From the IMG/VR virus record IMGVR_UViG_3300030117_000663, positions 1 through 26,490 of that record: DNA of 26,490 nt, one strand, 5' to 3'. The notes beneath the pieces were generated by a model. That model worked only from the letters and a program-made list of their open reading frames with translations, did no database searches and had not been told where the DNA came from. Below are positions 6,725 through 16,088 of this stretch, one piece after another (positions within the stretch are counted from its first letter, which is position 1; each line of letters opens with the position of its first letter). The position numbers were made by a program, and so were the translations under genes. Source of the stretch: a virus.

Positions 6725-7702
6725 TTAAGTCCAAACAGATGTAGCAAATACACCGTCTGTTCCTACTGCAGTTTGAACACCCATTGCAAAGTTCATAACA
6801 ATTCTAACATTGTCTGAACCGTCATATTGATATGTTGGTATAACTCTTGCTTCTGTCCAATCAGTTGCAAGGTTTGTTCCAACTACAAGGTTTTCAGGGT
6901 ATGTAGCAACGATAGTATCATTAAACATACCAGGGCAAACATAGATAGGGAATCCCATATAAGTAAGTCCATTAAAATCACCTGCTGCGCCTAATTGCTG
7001 AAATGTAGTAGCAGAAGCTAATTTTTGTGCATATAAAGCGTATGTTTTTTGGTTCATATAAAAACCAAAACCTGGTTTAGATAAAATACCTTCTACAGAA
7101 CCAACTACTTTATCATAAACTGCTGCCAAATCATCTAAAATGTCAGCAGTTGAAATTGCACCGTCTAAATCAACTTCGTGAAAGTCTTTCATTGCAGAAG
7201 CATCTGCGCCTGTTTCATCTAATGAACCGTCATCAGATTGAAAACCAACACCAAAAGGAGACGATCCTCTCCATATCATATTTTCAATATGCGCACCTGC
7301 TTTTGCTGCAATTGATGATAATAAAAAGTCCTCAAATGTTCCTGGTAAATTTCCGTTTCTGTCCATATTCTCGCCAATCCAAGTTGGGAATACAGTTCCA
7401 CGACAAATTTCTTCGTTAACTTTCATGTCAGTTAAAGTTAAAACTTGTTCAGTCAATGAAGTGTCATTTCCTGATGAAAATGAACATCCTGCAGCAACTA
7501 CAGGGTCACTAACACCAAGATTAGAGATAACTGCTTTTCTATTTAAACCGTCTATTTGTCTAACGTAACCTTTCGCAATTGTGTCTGGTGACTTAACTGC
7601 AGCCGTTACATAAGGCAATGCTAATTTACCTGCATAGGTGTTATCAGTTACGGTTATATCAAACTGATACTCTTTGCTTAAGTTGTATTGATTGTTCGCC
7701 AT
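6725..7702 (-). CDS. Major capsid protein, HK97-fold type
   Basis: The 325-residue protein follows protease and scaffold genes directly, the classical place for the capsid subunit, and precedes a strong hairpin terminator. The sequence has features usual for this class in Bacteroidota phages: an N-terminal arm (QYNLSKEYQFDITVTDNTYAG), DMKVNEEICRGTVFPTWIGE, a long helix region (FEDFLLSSIAAKAGAHIENMIWRG) that could be the spine helix, and a C-terminal A-domain part with MNFAMGVQTAVGTDGVF. Size fits a capsid subunit without a large cleaved delta domain. Identity is inferred mainly from context plus composition. Confidence 0.85.
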   Translation of the reverse strand: MANNQYNLSKEYQFDITVTDNTYAGKLALPYVTAAVKSPDTIAKGYVRQIDGLNRKAVISNLGVSDPVVAAGCSFSSGNDTSLTEQVLTLTDMKVNEEICRGTVFPTWIGENMDRNGNLPGTFEDFLLSSIAAKAGAHIENMIWRGSSPFGVGFQSDDGSLDETGADASAMKDFHEVDLDGAISTADILDDLAAVYDKVVGSVEGILSKPGFGFYMNQKTYALYAQKLASATTFQQLGAAGDFNGLTYMGFPIYVCPGMFNDTIVATYPENLVVGTNLATDWTEARVIPTYQYDGSDNVRIVMNFAMGVQTAVGTDGVFATSVWT

Positions 7703-7710
7703 TTTTAAAA

Positions 7711-8400
7711 TTATTTATTGTTAATGTAATAAGCTGCCCTTTCTTTAGTTGACAGTTTTCTTAAATCGATTGTTGTATTAGCGTTTTTCATGCCTTCTGG
7801 AGAATATGAAATTCCTTCTTCTGCAGGTTGTCCACTTAATTCAACTATCTTACTTTTAAGTTCTTCAATTTGTGTAGTTAATTCACCAATTATTTCAGAA
7901 CTCATTTCTGTTTTATCTTCGGAAACTTCTTCTTCTTTTTCTTCTGATAATTCAGCAGATGCTTCTACTTTGTCAGCTTTTAGGTCTGCAACTGCATCTT
8001 CTAAATTTTTAATTCTTTTTTCCATTCCTGCCCAATCTGCAACATCAGCTTCATCATGCTCGTCAAATTCTTCTTCTTTAGATTCTACTTCTTCTGACAT
8101 TTCTTCTTCTGATGCCTCAACATCTTCTGCTTCTTTTTCTTCGCCAAGATCAAGAATTTCAGAATTTTCTCCGATTGTTAACTTGTTGCCGTTTTCCATT
8201 GTATATGATCCAGCTTCTAATGCCTCTGCGTTTCCGTCATCTGAAATAGCAAATACTTTAGAACCGATCATAAATTGGTCATCTTCTGTTGCAACTACTC
8301 TGCCGTCATCTAGCTTCATTTCAGCATAGAATTTTACAGAATAAGATTTAGGTTCATTTTTCATTTTTAAGATATTTAAAATTTTTTCTATTGTTCCCAT
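7711..8400 (-). CDS. Scaffold-like acidic coiled-coil protein
   Basis: From the ATG at 8398-8400 the product is 229 residues. That start is preferred over one at 8475 because it clears the protease stop and has the TTTATATTTAT element seven bases upstream. Residues 20-85 form a beta-rich head (VKFYAEMKLDDGRVVATEDD, GSYTMENGNKLTIG). A long Glu-rich stretch and a coiled coil (MEKRIKNLEDAVADLKADK; IIGELTTQIEELKSKIVEL) follow, and the protein ends in a short helix (LRKLSTKERAAYYINNK) that could bind capsid subunits. Highly acidic, helical and placed between protease and capsid genes, it fits an internal scaffold later degraded by the protease. Confidence 0.8.
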   Translation of the reverse strand: MGTIEKILNILKMKNEPKSYSVKFYAEMKLDDGRVVATEDDQFMIGSKVFAISDDGNAEALEAGSYTMENGNKLTIGENSEILDLGEEKEAEDVEASEEEMSEEVESKEEEFDEHDEADVADWAGMEKRIKNLEDAVADLKADKVEASAELSEEKEEEVSEDKTEMSSEIIGELTTQIEELKSKIVELSGQPAEEGISYSPEGMKNANTTIDLRKLSTKERAAYYINNK

Positions 8401-8407
8401 AACATTA

Positions 8408-8418
8408 ATAAATATAAA
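8408..8418 (-). promoter_or_regulatory. Upstream element TTTATATTTAT of the scaffold gene
   Basis: The exact 11-base string seen before three other late genes lies seven bases upstream of the ATG at 8400. Its presence supports this start over the upstream in-frame ATG at 8475. Confidence 0.5.
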
Positions 8419-8440
8419 AGGTTTTAAAGTGTTTATTTCT

Positions 8441-9439
8441 TTATCGTCTGACAGTCTTATTTTTGATTGCTGCACAGACTTTTGCAGCCGTTTCCCTATT
8501 GCCGTATTGTTTCATTTGATCCTTCATACAATCATCCCAAGAATACTTTAACATTGCTTTTCTTTTAGCATAAGCCACATATTCTAGCATCTTGTATTTT
8601 TTTTTGTATTTACGTTTTCCTTCTTTAGTATAAAGTTCTTCTTTCATAGTAGCAGAAGAATGATCTACGCAAGGCATATATAATTTAACACCGTCAACTG
8701 TGTGAGCATGACTACCAGAACAACCCTTAAACATTTCTGCATAAATTTCTGCTTCTTCTTTATTTCTAAATAATGGTTCTCCGTCTAAACTACCAACAGG
8801 GTTTAATTCATTAGCTAAAATAATATCTTTGATTTTGCCTAACATTACTTCATCAGGGCAATCTTCACAAACTTCGTCAAGTATATCCATTTCTTTTGAT
8901 GCTTCAATTAATTTGTCTGTAAAATATCCTTCTATAGAAAAACCTCGAACTTCTTTGTTCTTAATCTTTTCCCAAATTTCAGGATTGTTTTCTGCAGATA
9001 CTTGAACGAACCACGTTCCAACAGGCATATTGTTGAAACCATACATATTAGACTTGTCATATTTTTTATTTTCTTTTATCCAAGATTCTACGACAGTTAA
9101 TCCTTGAACTGGTTCTTTGTGTTCAAGCGTATGATTATTGTTGTTTAAACTTGACATAAATAACTTCTGTGCCTGTCTTATTGTTTCCTTAGTAAAGTAA
9201 ACATCATATTCTTCATTAGTTTCTTTATTTAGTCTAGGAATCTTTTTGTCTGGAATTAATACTGCACCGATTAACTGCTTTTGTTCTTCATCAATTTTTG
9301 CAAGTGATAAAAAGTCATTATTAAAGAATACAAAGTTTTCTTCTATTGCAGGAAATTTAACAACAGAAATAGCATCAACGCCAAAGTGTTCTGCTGTTTC
9401 GTCAATTATTAATTCTATAAGTTTTTTCTTTTTAGCCAT
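8441..9439 (-). CDS. Prohead protease, XkdF-like (Peptidase S78-type)
   Basis: The 332-residue protein has the XkdF-like serine protease pattern in its N-terminal half: QLIGAVLIPDKKIPR (about 75-89), a NHTLEHKEP motif with the likely catalytic His (about 122-130), PVGTWFVQV, and VRGFSIEGYF with the likely catalytic Ser (about 180-189). Such proteases mature the prohead by cutting scaffold and capsid. The C-terminal half carries a Cys-rich tail: LDEVCEDCPDEVM, then GCSGSHAHTVDGVKLYMPCVDH, a module I associate with flavobacterial phage structural proteins, and a final Cys-containing helix pair (WDDCMKDQMKQYGN, KVCAAIKNK). The gene precedes scaffold and capsid, as expected. Confidence 0.87.
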   Translation of the reverse strand: MAKKKKLIELIIDETAEHFGVDAISVVKFPAIEENFVFFNNDFLSLAKIDEEQKQLIGAVLIPDKKIPRLNKETNEEYDVYFTKETIRQAQKLFMSSLNNNNHTLEHKEPVQGLTVVESWIKENKKYDKSNMYGFNNMPVGTWFVQVSAENNPEIWEKIKNKEVRGFSIEGYFTDKLIEASKEMDILDEVCEDCPDEVMLGKIKDIILANELNPVGSLDGEPLFRNKEEAEIYAEMFKGCSGSHAHTVDGVKLYMPCVDHSSATMKEELYTKEGKRKYKKKYKMLEYVAYAKRKAMLKYSWDDCMKDQMKQYGNRETAAKVCAAIKNKTVRR

Positions 9440-9446
9440 AGTATCT

Positions 9447-9457
9447 ATAAATATAAA
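9447..9457 (-). promoter_or_regulatory. Upstream element TTTATATTTAT of the protease gene
   Basis: The exact 11-base string lies seven bases before the ATG at 9439, in the short gap after the tape measure gene. It may head the protease-scaffold-capsid unit. Confidence 0.5.
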
Positions 9458-9471
9458 GTTTCTAATTTTGT

Positions 9472-10863
9472 TTATAATGTTGATTGAATATCCAATTCTT
9501 CTTGCAATGCTTGAGCATTAGAAATATCGTTTTCAACTACGAATGCTTGAACAGGTTGTGCCTCTGTAATTCCTTGAGGTGATATAGTTTCCAAATTAGG
9601 TATTAAACCACCTATTCCACTCCCTAAAGGTGTAGAAGATGTAGAGGATTGGGGAACATTTGTTGAAGCACCACCACTTGCTGTATTTTCAGGATTAGTA
9701 GATTTTATTCGTGCAACATTAGCCAAACCTGCTGCAACTATCCCTGCTGCAGAAATAGCCCCAAATATTCCACCTTGTGCAAGTGCTTTATTTGCACCTG
9801 CATAAGTATCTATTAATGCTTGAGCAATAGCTAAACCTTTTGCAGCTTTACTGTTTTGTCCTAGTGCATTTGCTATATTTCCTAATGCACCTATTATTAT
9901 TTGCTCTTTAGCTTCTTGTGTTAGTTCAGTTGTTTTTACTTCTGCTTCGCCTGTTTCTTTTACAATTTTTTCAGTTTTCTTTAAACTTTCTTGATATTCT
10001 TTTTCTAAAGAATTAAGATTGGTTAATTGTTCTGATCGTTGACCTGTAATCCTTTCTTCTAAATCTGCTAATTCTGTTTTAGCATCTATTAATGCAACTT
10101 GTAAATCTATATTATCTTTGTTTCTTGATAATTCTAATGATGCTAAATCTATTTTTTTCTGTGCTAAAGCTTGTTCTTTTTCAAATTGTTCATTTAATAC
10201 TTGACCAAGTTTTTCATTTGCTGCAATTCGTTCTTCAAAAGTTAAACTGATATCATCTCTAATTTGTCTTTGCAACTCTGCTTCTTTTTGAAAAGTTAAC
10301 TGCAATTGCCTTTGTTGTGCATCTGCTAACTTTACCTCATTACGCATATTGGTTGTTGCTTTTGCAAACTCAACAGTTGCTTTTGCACCCTCTTTTGCGT
10401 TTTTAATAAAATCAGAAAAACTTTCATTGTTACCCACTACTGCTTCTTTTACACCATTAAAAGATTCTGCTGCTAAATCTCCTGCTTCCTTAAATTCTGC
10501 TCTTAAAACCTTTCCTACAGCTTTTCCTAAAAGACCCAACCCTTTAACTACCGAAATAACAACTGTTCCTATTTTTGTCATTACATCACCGAACACAGCA
10601 GAAGCGATATTTACCTTGTCTAAAATTTCTTGGTTAGCTGTAAATTTGTCTGCTAAAAACTGTAATGCAGAAATAACAGCACCAATACCAATTGCTTTCC
10701 ATGCAAGCCCAATACCTCTAAACCCTGTAGCTAATTTGTTAGTTCCTTGTTCGGTTTTTTTTGCAGCTCTGCTTATGTTTCCTAGTTCTTTTTCTACTCT
10801 ATCTAATCTCTTTATTGCGTCTTCTGCATCTAATTCTAATTTTACTGTTTTTGTTTGCGACAT
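9472..10863 (-). CDS. Tape measure protein (short)
   Basis: The 463-residue product has the normal architecture of tail length-determining proteins. It begins with an N-terminal coiled coil (VKLELDAEDAIKRLDRVEKE) and hydrophobic Gly/Ala-rich segments (LAWKAIGIGAVISALQFLAD; VVISVVKGLGLLGKAVGKVL). A long charged coiled coil follows at about residues 185-310 (QQRQLQLTFQKEAELQRQIR and onward). The C-terminal Ala/Gly-rich part (LAIAQALIDTYAGANKALAQ; GIFGAISAAGIVAAGLANVA) is typical of Bacteroidota phage tape measures. At about 1.5 angstrom per residue it would set a tail near 70 nm. Its place downstream of the tail-tip genes and upstream of the head genes is unusual. Confidence 0.87.
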   Translation of the reverse strand: MSQTKTVKLELDAEDAIKRLDRVEKELGNISRAAKKTEQGTNKLATGFRGIGLAWKAIGIGAVISALQFLADKFTANQEILDKVNIASAVFGDVMTKIGTVVISVVKGLGLLGKAVGKVLRAEFKEAGDLAAESFNGVKEAVVGNNESFSDFIKNAKEGAKATVEFAKATTNMRNEVKLADAQQRQLQLTFQKEAELQRQIRDDISLTFEERIAANEKLGQVLNEQFEKEQALAQKKIDLASLELSRNKDNIDLQVALIDAKTELADLEERITGQRSEQLTNLNSLEKEYQESLKKTEKIVKETGEAEVKTTELTQEAKEQIIIGALGNIANALGQNSKAAKGLAIAQALIDTYAGANKALAQGGIFGAISAAGIVAAGLANVARIKSTNPENTASGGASTNVPQSSTSSTPLGSGIGGLIPNLETISPQGITEAQPVQAFVVENDISNAQALQEELDIQSTL

Positions 10864-10864
10864 A

Positions 10865-11038
10865 TTATCTAAAAATTATTCTAATTATTTCTTTAAACAT
10901 TCTTCTAAAACTTGTGTGATATTCTTGCATTCCATAAACAAAATCTAATTCTTTGTCTTTGTAATCTACTAATTGTAAATGGTCAATACTTGGAATGATT
11001 AAGTCTGCTGTTGTTTCTATATATTTTTTTAGTTCCAT
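10865..11038 (-). CDS. 57-residue protein between tail hub and tape measure
   Basis: The ATG (11036-11038) overlaps the stop of the large tail protein by ten bases (ATGGAACTAA), and the TAA at 10865-10867 is one base from the tape measure start. The product is soluble and probably helical, with acidic N-terminal half (MELKKYIETTADLIIPSIDH, KDKELDF) and a basic, amphipathic end (RRMFKEIIRIIFR). Its place beside the tape measure would suit a small tail assembly factor, but I recognise no family. Confidence 0.7.
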   Translation of the reverse strand: MELKKYIETTADLIIPSIDHLQLVDYKDKELDFVYGMQEYHTSFRRMFKEIIRIIFR

Positions 11039-14000
11039 ATTAAAAAATCTCTGTTTTCAAATTCTATATTAGCACCATTTTGGAATAACGCCCAGTTCTC
11101 ATCATAAGGGAAATCCATATTAAACACTCTATTTACTTGAATTTCTGCCGTTAATGTCCACACCCTTTTAGTGTCTGTTTGACTATCTCTTATACCAAAT
11201 AATAATGCACCATTTGCGTTATTGACTATGTTTAGTGTGCAGGTCACAGGGTTTGCACCTTGTCTAAGTTGAAAATCAACCTCACCACCTGCTGCCCCAA
11301 TTTGAGTAACTACATTTTCTTTATTAACAAAAGCTGTAAAATAAGATAAGGCATCAGTTGTTCCCCTTGTGTATGTTGCACTTTTGCCACCCACCACTGT
11401 TGTAACTGCTTTGACTCTAATAACCATATTAGAATTTAAAGGAACGCCCAATGCACTGCTCATTACATTTCCTTCTGGATATGCGTAACTTTCTGTGTTA
11501 CCTATTGTATGCCCCATCAATACTATTCTGTGAGATTCACCATCTAAAACAGGCGTTCCCCTTTGCGTGTTGCGATACTTAATAACAATATCATCACCAA
11601 AATAAGGTAATATTGATTGACTATATTTGTTATTATTTACACCTCTAATGAGGGGCGTTTTTAATCCTTGAATTTTGCCACGAATAAGAGATTTTACATT
11701 GTTAGCATTTAAAATAGCTAATGCAGATGTTGCGTTCTTATATCTAATTGGTTTACTTCCTGCATTTGGCAAACAACGATACAAGCCTTCTTGGTTAGGA
11801 TAAGGACTTTCGAACCAATTAATCTCGCCACCATTGCACTGGCAACATTCTGGATCGGCATAGGAATAAATACCCCAGTCAGTAGAAGAAAGATCTACGC
11901 AATTTGGGTTGTCTTCTGGACACCAAAGATAGAAAATACCTGCTGCTGCATCATTGCTAATTTCTTCACCTTGAACTGACGATATAACATAATTACAATC
12001 GTTGCAAGGGCTTAAAGTATCTAATACTTTTATTAATACAACCTTTGTTGATGCTTTACCATTTACTTGATAATTCTGTATAGTTAAAATTCTCCAATAT
12101 GTATCTTTTACAAAAATTTCATCAGCAAAACTAAAATTGAAAATGTCTGCTTCATCTAAATTAAAGTAGCATTCCATAATTCTAGCTTCATCATTATATA
12201 TGTTATCTAAATATGGTTTCCAGTATTTGCCGTATAGAGCATTTTTCCACCAACTACCAGTAAAACCATCATAATTAAAAATGCTTAACTGACCATATAT
12301 AGGTGTTGCACCACCCCAGTATAAACTTTTAGTATCACTATTTAAACTATACGTTGTGAATGTGCCTGTTGGTTGCACATCAAAAGCACTACAAACAGGG
12401 TAACGTGAAAAACTATAAGCAACAATGGTTTCGCTTTCTGATGAATGCAAGTAATAAGTCAGATTGTTTTGGTTGCCATCTATAGGTTGTGCAGGCGTTC
12501 CACTATAATAGAACAATTTTGGTTTTGTCTTTTTAATTATATTCTCAAACACACCCTGTGCTACCTCTTCATAACTATATTCATATTGAACAGTAAAATT
12601 AGGTAAATGAGTAGAAATTGATTCATCTTGATTGACAAATACTTGACTATTTATATAGGGAGAAAAAACGCTTTCAATTTTCATTTCACCCTGTGCAAAA
12701 TCATTATTAAAATCTTTTACGTTTTGTTTACCATAAACATTAATTTCTGGATATCTTTCTTTGAATGATTTATTATATAAATCGTCATCTTCTGAATCTG
12801 TAAATTCTAATCTTGTTTTTTGTAATGCCGTTGTATCTTTGACAACTACTTCTTTTGAAATATCTAATTTATTTGTCCAATCTTTTATTTCGCCACTTGC
12901 TATAAAATCATTATAAGGTTCAATTATAAGATTAGTGTCATTGTCTGGATCAGTTAAAACAACCAAATTAAATCTTTGTATAATATCTCTTAAAAAATCT
13001 CTTTGCGTTAAATCTGGATCAATGCAAGAAGGAATATCAATAGTTGCACCAAGTAATGCACTATCTGTTGGCAACCATTCACATCTTAAACTAATGAAAT
13101 CAGTTCCACCACACATAACATCTAAATCTGGAGATAATAATGTGGTGTGTTTACACATGTGAATAGATGCAGGATCACCACCTGTTCCAACTGTCAACCC
13201 ACTAAAACGCATCATTATCATTATTTTTTGTCCAACATCAGCATTAGAAATATCAATAACATTTTCTAATAGAACTTCTGCAGGATTAGAACTTGGTGCG
13301 TTCCAATATGTAGGCGTTATAACCCAAGAGGTCTCAGACCCTTCAATTACATCATCATAATCAACAGATAAGTCATCATTTACATTAACTGCATAATATG
13401 TAATTCGTGGCATATACAAAGCCCCATTTGACAAATAACCTTGTATATTTATAAATTCTGGAATGTGGCGAATTGTGATCTGTGTCATTGTGTCCGTTGC
13501 CTTAGTGAAATTTGGCGAATAAGTATATTGCCACAATCCATCTTGATCTGTTGGAACTGAACAACCTGTATCTGGGGTATTGAAATTATTTGCCGTAACT
13601 GATCGAGTAAACGAATCACCACTTGTTGTGCTTGTAACAGAATATTCATAATTATCAACAACAGACTGCAAAGACAACCCAACTTGCATTATTCCACTCG
13701 TTGCCGTAAAACCTGTCGTTGTTGGCAAACCTAATGATTCTAAATGATTACCTGTTGTCATAAACAATTTTCCAAAATACTTTTCAGAAGCATAGTCACC
13801 AGTTCCATCTATAAAAGCTGACGTATAAGAAAAACCCGCCTTTGCAAGTATTGTTTTAAATATGTTTTTTATTTGTAATGCAGGTCTAAATTGACTTAGT
13901 GGCGTTGTAGCACTCCAAGTTGTCTCAAAGCCCCAAGAAGAAACTAGCGAATCTGCTTCTGCCTGATCCATTCTTAAATACCTTTTAACTGCCGTTCCAT

Positions 14001-14625
14001 CGCTTAATTGGTCAGAATCATTGTAGTAAAACCCCTCTCTTGTAATTGACATAGGATAAACAACTTTTGAAACACCTGCATCTGCATCTGCTAATGATGT
14101 TCCTGCTGCGTTATTTAGCGTTGATATCCAAGAATTATAAAGAGTATTATTCGTTGAATTAGTATAAAAGAATTGATGGTTTAAAGAAGCGTCATAAGTT
14201 CCGTCTGTATTTTTAAAAATATCTTTCAACCTTTGTTCTCCAATAATGCTAAAAAGTGATGCACTACTAGAAAGCAAAACAACTTCGTAACATTGTGCTT
14301 TTTGATATACTGCTTTTAATTGTAATGCACCTTCAAATTGTGGTGTTGTTCCAACATATAAGACTGCATCAAATTTTGTTCTTGTATTAAAAACTAAAGT
14401 GTCTAAGTTGACATTATACCAATCTTGAAAGAATTGATTATTATTGTCTGTAAATGGCAACTTAAATGTTTGCGAATAACTACCTTTTCTTGTTTCTGGT
14501 TCTTTAATATCTGAAAATTGATAATTGATAGATATATTGGGTGATTCCTGCAAATCTAAATTATAAGCTGTTGTCGAAGTTGATGACGTTGTTTCTTTTC
14601 TATATGCAACTAACCTTACATTCAT
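11029..14625 (-). CDS. Large tail-tip or baseplate protein
   Basis: At 1198 residues this is the largest product. Its N-terminus has a pattern I recognise from Bacteroidota phage tail proteins (LQESPNISINYQFSDIKEPE, then SYSQTFKLPFTDNNNQFF). Around residues 540-620 a hub-like domain appears (LTQRDFLRDIIQRFNLVVL, TNLIIEPYNDF, IKDWTNKLDIS), resembling the gp27/Tal class that forms the ring at the tail tip. A Cys cluster follows at about 880-945 (SPCNDCNY, CPEDNPNC, DPECCQCNGG), and the C-terminal 250 residues look beta-rich, as in a receptor-binding or carbohydrate-binding region. It likely contacts the host surface. Start shares one base with the preceding stop (TAATG). Confidence 0.75.
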   Translation of the reverse strand: MNVRLVAYRKETTSSTSTTAYNLDLQESPNISINYQFSDIKEPETRKGSYSQTFKLPFTDNNNQFFQDWYNVNLDTLVFNTRTKFDAVLYVGTTPQFEGALQLKAVYQKAQCYEVVLLSSSASLFSIIGEQRLKDIFKNTDGTYDASLNHQFFYTNSTNNTLYNSWISTLNNAAGTSLADADAGVSKVVYPMSITREGFYYNDSDQLSDGTAVKRYLRMDQAEADSLVSSWGFETTWSATTPLSQFRPALQIKNIFKTILAKAGFSYTSAFIDGTGDYASEKYFGKLFMTTGNHLESLGLPTTTGFTATSGIMQVGLSLQSVVDNYEYSVTSTTSGDSFTRSVTANNFNTPDTGCSVPTDQDGLWQYTYSPNFTKATDTMTQITIRHIPEFINIQGYLSNGALYMPRITYYAVNVNDDLSVDYDDVIEGSETSWVITPTYWNAPSSNPAEVLLENVIDISNADVGQKIMIMMRFSGLTVGTGGDPASIHMCKHTTLLSPDLDVMCGGTDFISLRCEWLPTDSALLGATIDIPSCIDPDLTQRDFLRDIIQRFNLVVLTDPDNDTNLIIEPYNDFIASGEIKDWTNKLDISKEVVVKDTTALQKTRLEFTDSEDDDLYNKSFKERYPEINVYGKQNVKDFNNDFAQGEMKIESVFSPYINSQVFVNQDESISTHLPNFTVQYEYSYEEVAQGVFENIIKKTKPKLFYYSGTPAQPIDGNQNNLTYYLHSSESETIVAYSFSRYPVCSAFDVQPTGTFTTYSLNSDTKSLYWGGATPIYGQLSIFNYDGFTGSWWKNALYGKYWKPYLDNIYNDEARIMECYFNLDEADIFNFSFADEIFVKDTYWRILTIQNYQVNGKASTKVVLIKVLDTLSPCNDCNYVISSVQGEEISNDAAAGIFYLWCPEDNPNCVDLSSTDWGIYSYADPECCQCNGGEINWFESPYPNQEGLYRCLPNAGSKPIRYKNATSALAILNANNVKSLIRGKIQGLKTPLIRGVNNNKYSQSILPYFGDDIVIKYRNTQRGTPVLDGESHRIVLMGHTIGNTESYAYPEGNVMSSALGVPLNSNMVIRVKAVTTVVGGKSATYTRGTTDALSYFTAFVNKENVVTQIGAAGGEVDFQLRQGANPVTCTLNIVNNANGALLFGIRDSQTDTKRVWTLTAEIQVNRVFNMDFPYDENWALFQNGANIEFENRDFLIWN

Positions 14626-16085
14626 TAGCTATTTGTGTTTATTGGGTTTGCGTATTCTATTTGAATTGTATATTGAATTAAATTGTCATTAGCGTTTGTC
14701 TTTTTTACAAAAGAAGAATCAGTTATTACAACGCCTTGAGTGTAAGTTGTATCAGCATTTTCAACTATATAAACGTCTGTTGATATAATTAATTTTTCTA
14801 ATAAATTAGCATCTTGTTCTGTAATCCAATCTGTGTTTAATGTTTCTTTTAGAACTGCTGTTACCTGTCTAGTCTTTTTACCTCTTTGCGTGTTATTATA
14901 TCTCCATTTACTTTTGTTAAAAGTTCCAAGCATTGTGCTGTAAGTGTTTCTATTTACATCAATCGTTTGAGTAGATTTCTTTTTAAAATTAAAGTAATCA
15001 TAAGCACCTAAACTGTTTCTAAATGCTAATCTTCGAACTTTAAACCCTTTACAACTTCCGTCTTGTTTTATAAAATAATATACTTTAGTTCTTGCTGCAT
15101 AACTATCAGATGAACTTGCTGCACCTTGAATTGTATAATATGCCCAATTAGCAAAATTAGAAGGTCTTGCTGCTGTATTGACTGATTGTGCCTCTAGGTT
15201 TCCTGCACCACAACCAAAATACAATAGTCTTTTTGCGTCAGTTAATGTTCCTGTTGGCGATTCACCACCATTTGTAGAATTGTTTTCTATGTATTTAAGC
15301 GTTCCAATTATACTATTAGAACTATCATAGTATTTAATAATAATGTTATCAATATCACTATCAAAATTTGTGTTATCATTTAAAAATGCTATTGTATGGT
15401 AGTCTGTTTCTTGAATATAGTTTATTCTACCTGTTATGTTATAATCTCCAGAACTTTCTTCTACATCACTTAAAAATAAATCTGTTGCACCACTTCCTTG
15501 ATATGTTTGGAATGCCGTTCCTTGTATATAGTTAGAGTCGTCATCTCTAGCTGTCATTAAAGGCAAAGAAGCAGATATGTAATATAAAGTATCTGTAACA
15601 TTATCAGTAGTTACTTCTTGAGGCACTTCTGATGCTGATGTGGAATATTCTTGATAACCTTTTACAAAGATTGTCTGCAACTGCGTTTCATCTGTGTTTC
15701 TATCACCATTAACGCTAAATGGTTTTGAAGCTGTGTTTACTCCAACTTTATGTATTGTTCTAAATGGAACGCCAGAATCATTTTGGTCAAATACAGTATC
15801 AACTAATTGACTATTGACAATGCTTCTAAGATCAAAAAATGCTCTTGCTTTGTTTGCGGAAACATCAACACTATATCCGTTTCTGCGTTGTTTTATCTTA
15901 GCTAATAAAAGACCAGACGCATCATCTAGTCTAACTTCTAAAATTAATTTATAATAATAATAGGAAGCTGTAGTTGCATCATCTTGATAAATCATATAAC
16001 CAATTGCAGGTGTCCAATTAGTAATTACAGGAACTTTGTCTGCTGTGTTAACAGGTTTCTGGACTATTTGTATATCTGAAGCCAT
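14625..16085 (-). CDS. Tail structural protein (distal tail-like)
   Basis: The 486-residue protein is beta-rich throughout, with Tyr/Asn/Thr-rich strands, no membrane segment, and a terminal region of QYTIQIEYANPINTN. Recognisable stretches are WTPAIGYMIYQDD, KIKQRRNGYSVDVSANKARA, FKVRRLAFRNSLGAYDYFNF and RNTYSTMLGTFNKSKWRY. In related phages a protein with this GAYDYFNFKKKS-type motif is, from memory, encoded next to the large tail-tip protein. It may be the distal tail or upper baseplate ring. It shares a base with the next gene's start, so both would be made together. Confidence 0.7.
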   Translation of the reverse strand: MASDIQIVQKPVNTADKVPVITNWTPAIGYMIYQDDATTASYYYYKLILEVRLDDASGLLLAKIKQRRNGYSVDVSANKARAFFDLRSIVNSQLVDTVFDQNDSGVPFRTIHKVGVNTASKPFSVNGDRNTDETQLQTIFVKGYQEYSTSASEVPQEVTTDNVTDTLYYISASLPLMTARDDDSNYIQGTAFQTYQGSGATDLFLSDVEESSGDYNITGRINYIQETDYHTIAFLNDNTNFDSDIDNIIIKYYDSSNSIIGTLKYIENNSTNGGESPTGTLTDAKRLLYFGCGAGNLEAQSVNTAARPSNFANWAYYTIQGAASSSDSYAARTKVYYFIKQDGSCKGFKVRRLAFRNSLGAYDYFNFKKKSTQTIDVNRNTYSTMLGTFNKSKWRYNNTQRGKKTRQVTAVLKETLNTDWITEQDANLLEKLIISTDVYIVENADTTYTQGVVITDSSFVKKTNANDNLIQYTIQIEYANPINTNS

Positions 16086-16088
16086 ATT

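Noticed and set aside
7790-8329. A 179-codon Ser-rich open frame on the plus strand
   Set aside because: It is antisense to the Glu-rich scaffold gene; Glu and Asp codons read backwards give Ser and Ser-like codons, and the product has no plausible fold.
10349-10948. A 199-codon open frame on the plus strand
   Set aside because: It is antisense to the tape measure gene, runs past its start, and has low-complexity composition without any recognisable motif.
13485-13682. A 65-codon minus-strand frame inside the large tail-tip gene
   Set aside because: It lies in another frame wholly within a long gene, Gln/Leu/Ile-biased, with no support from overlaps.
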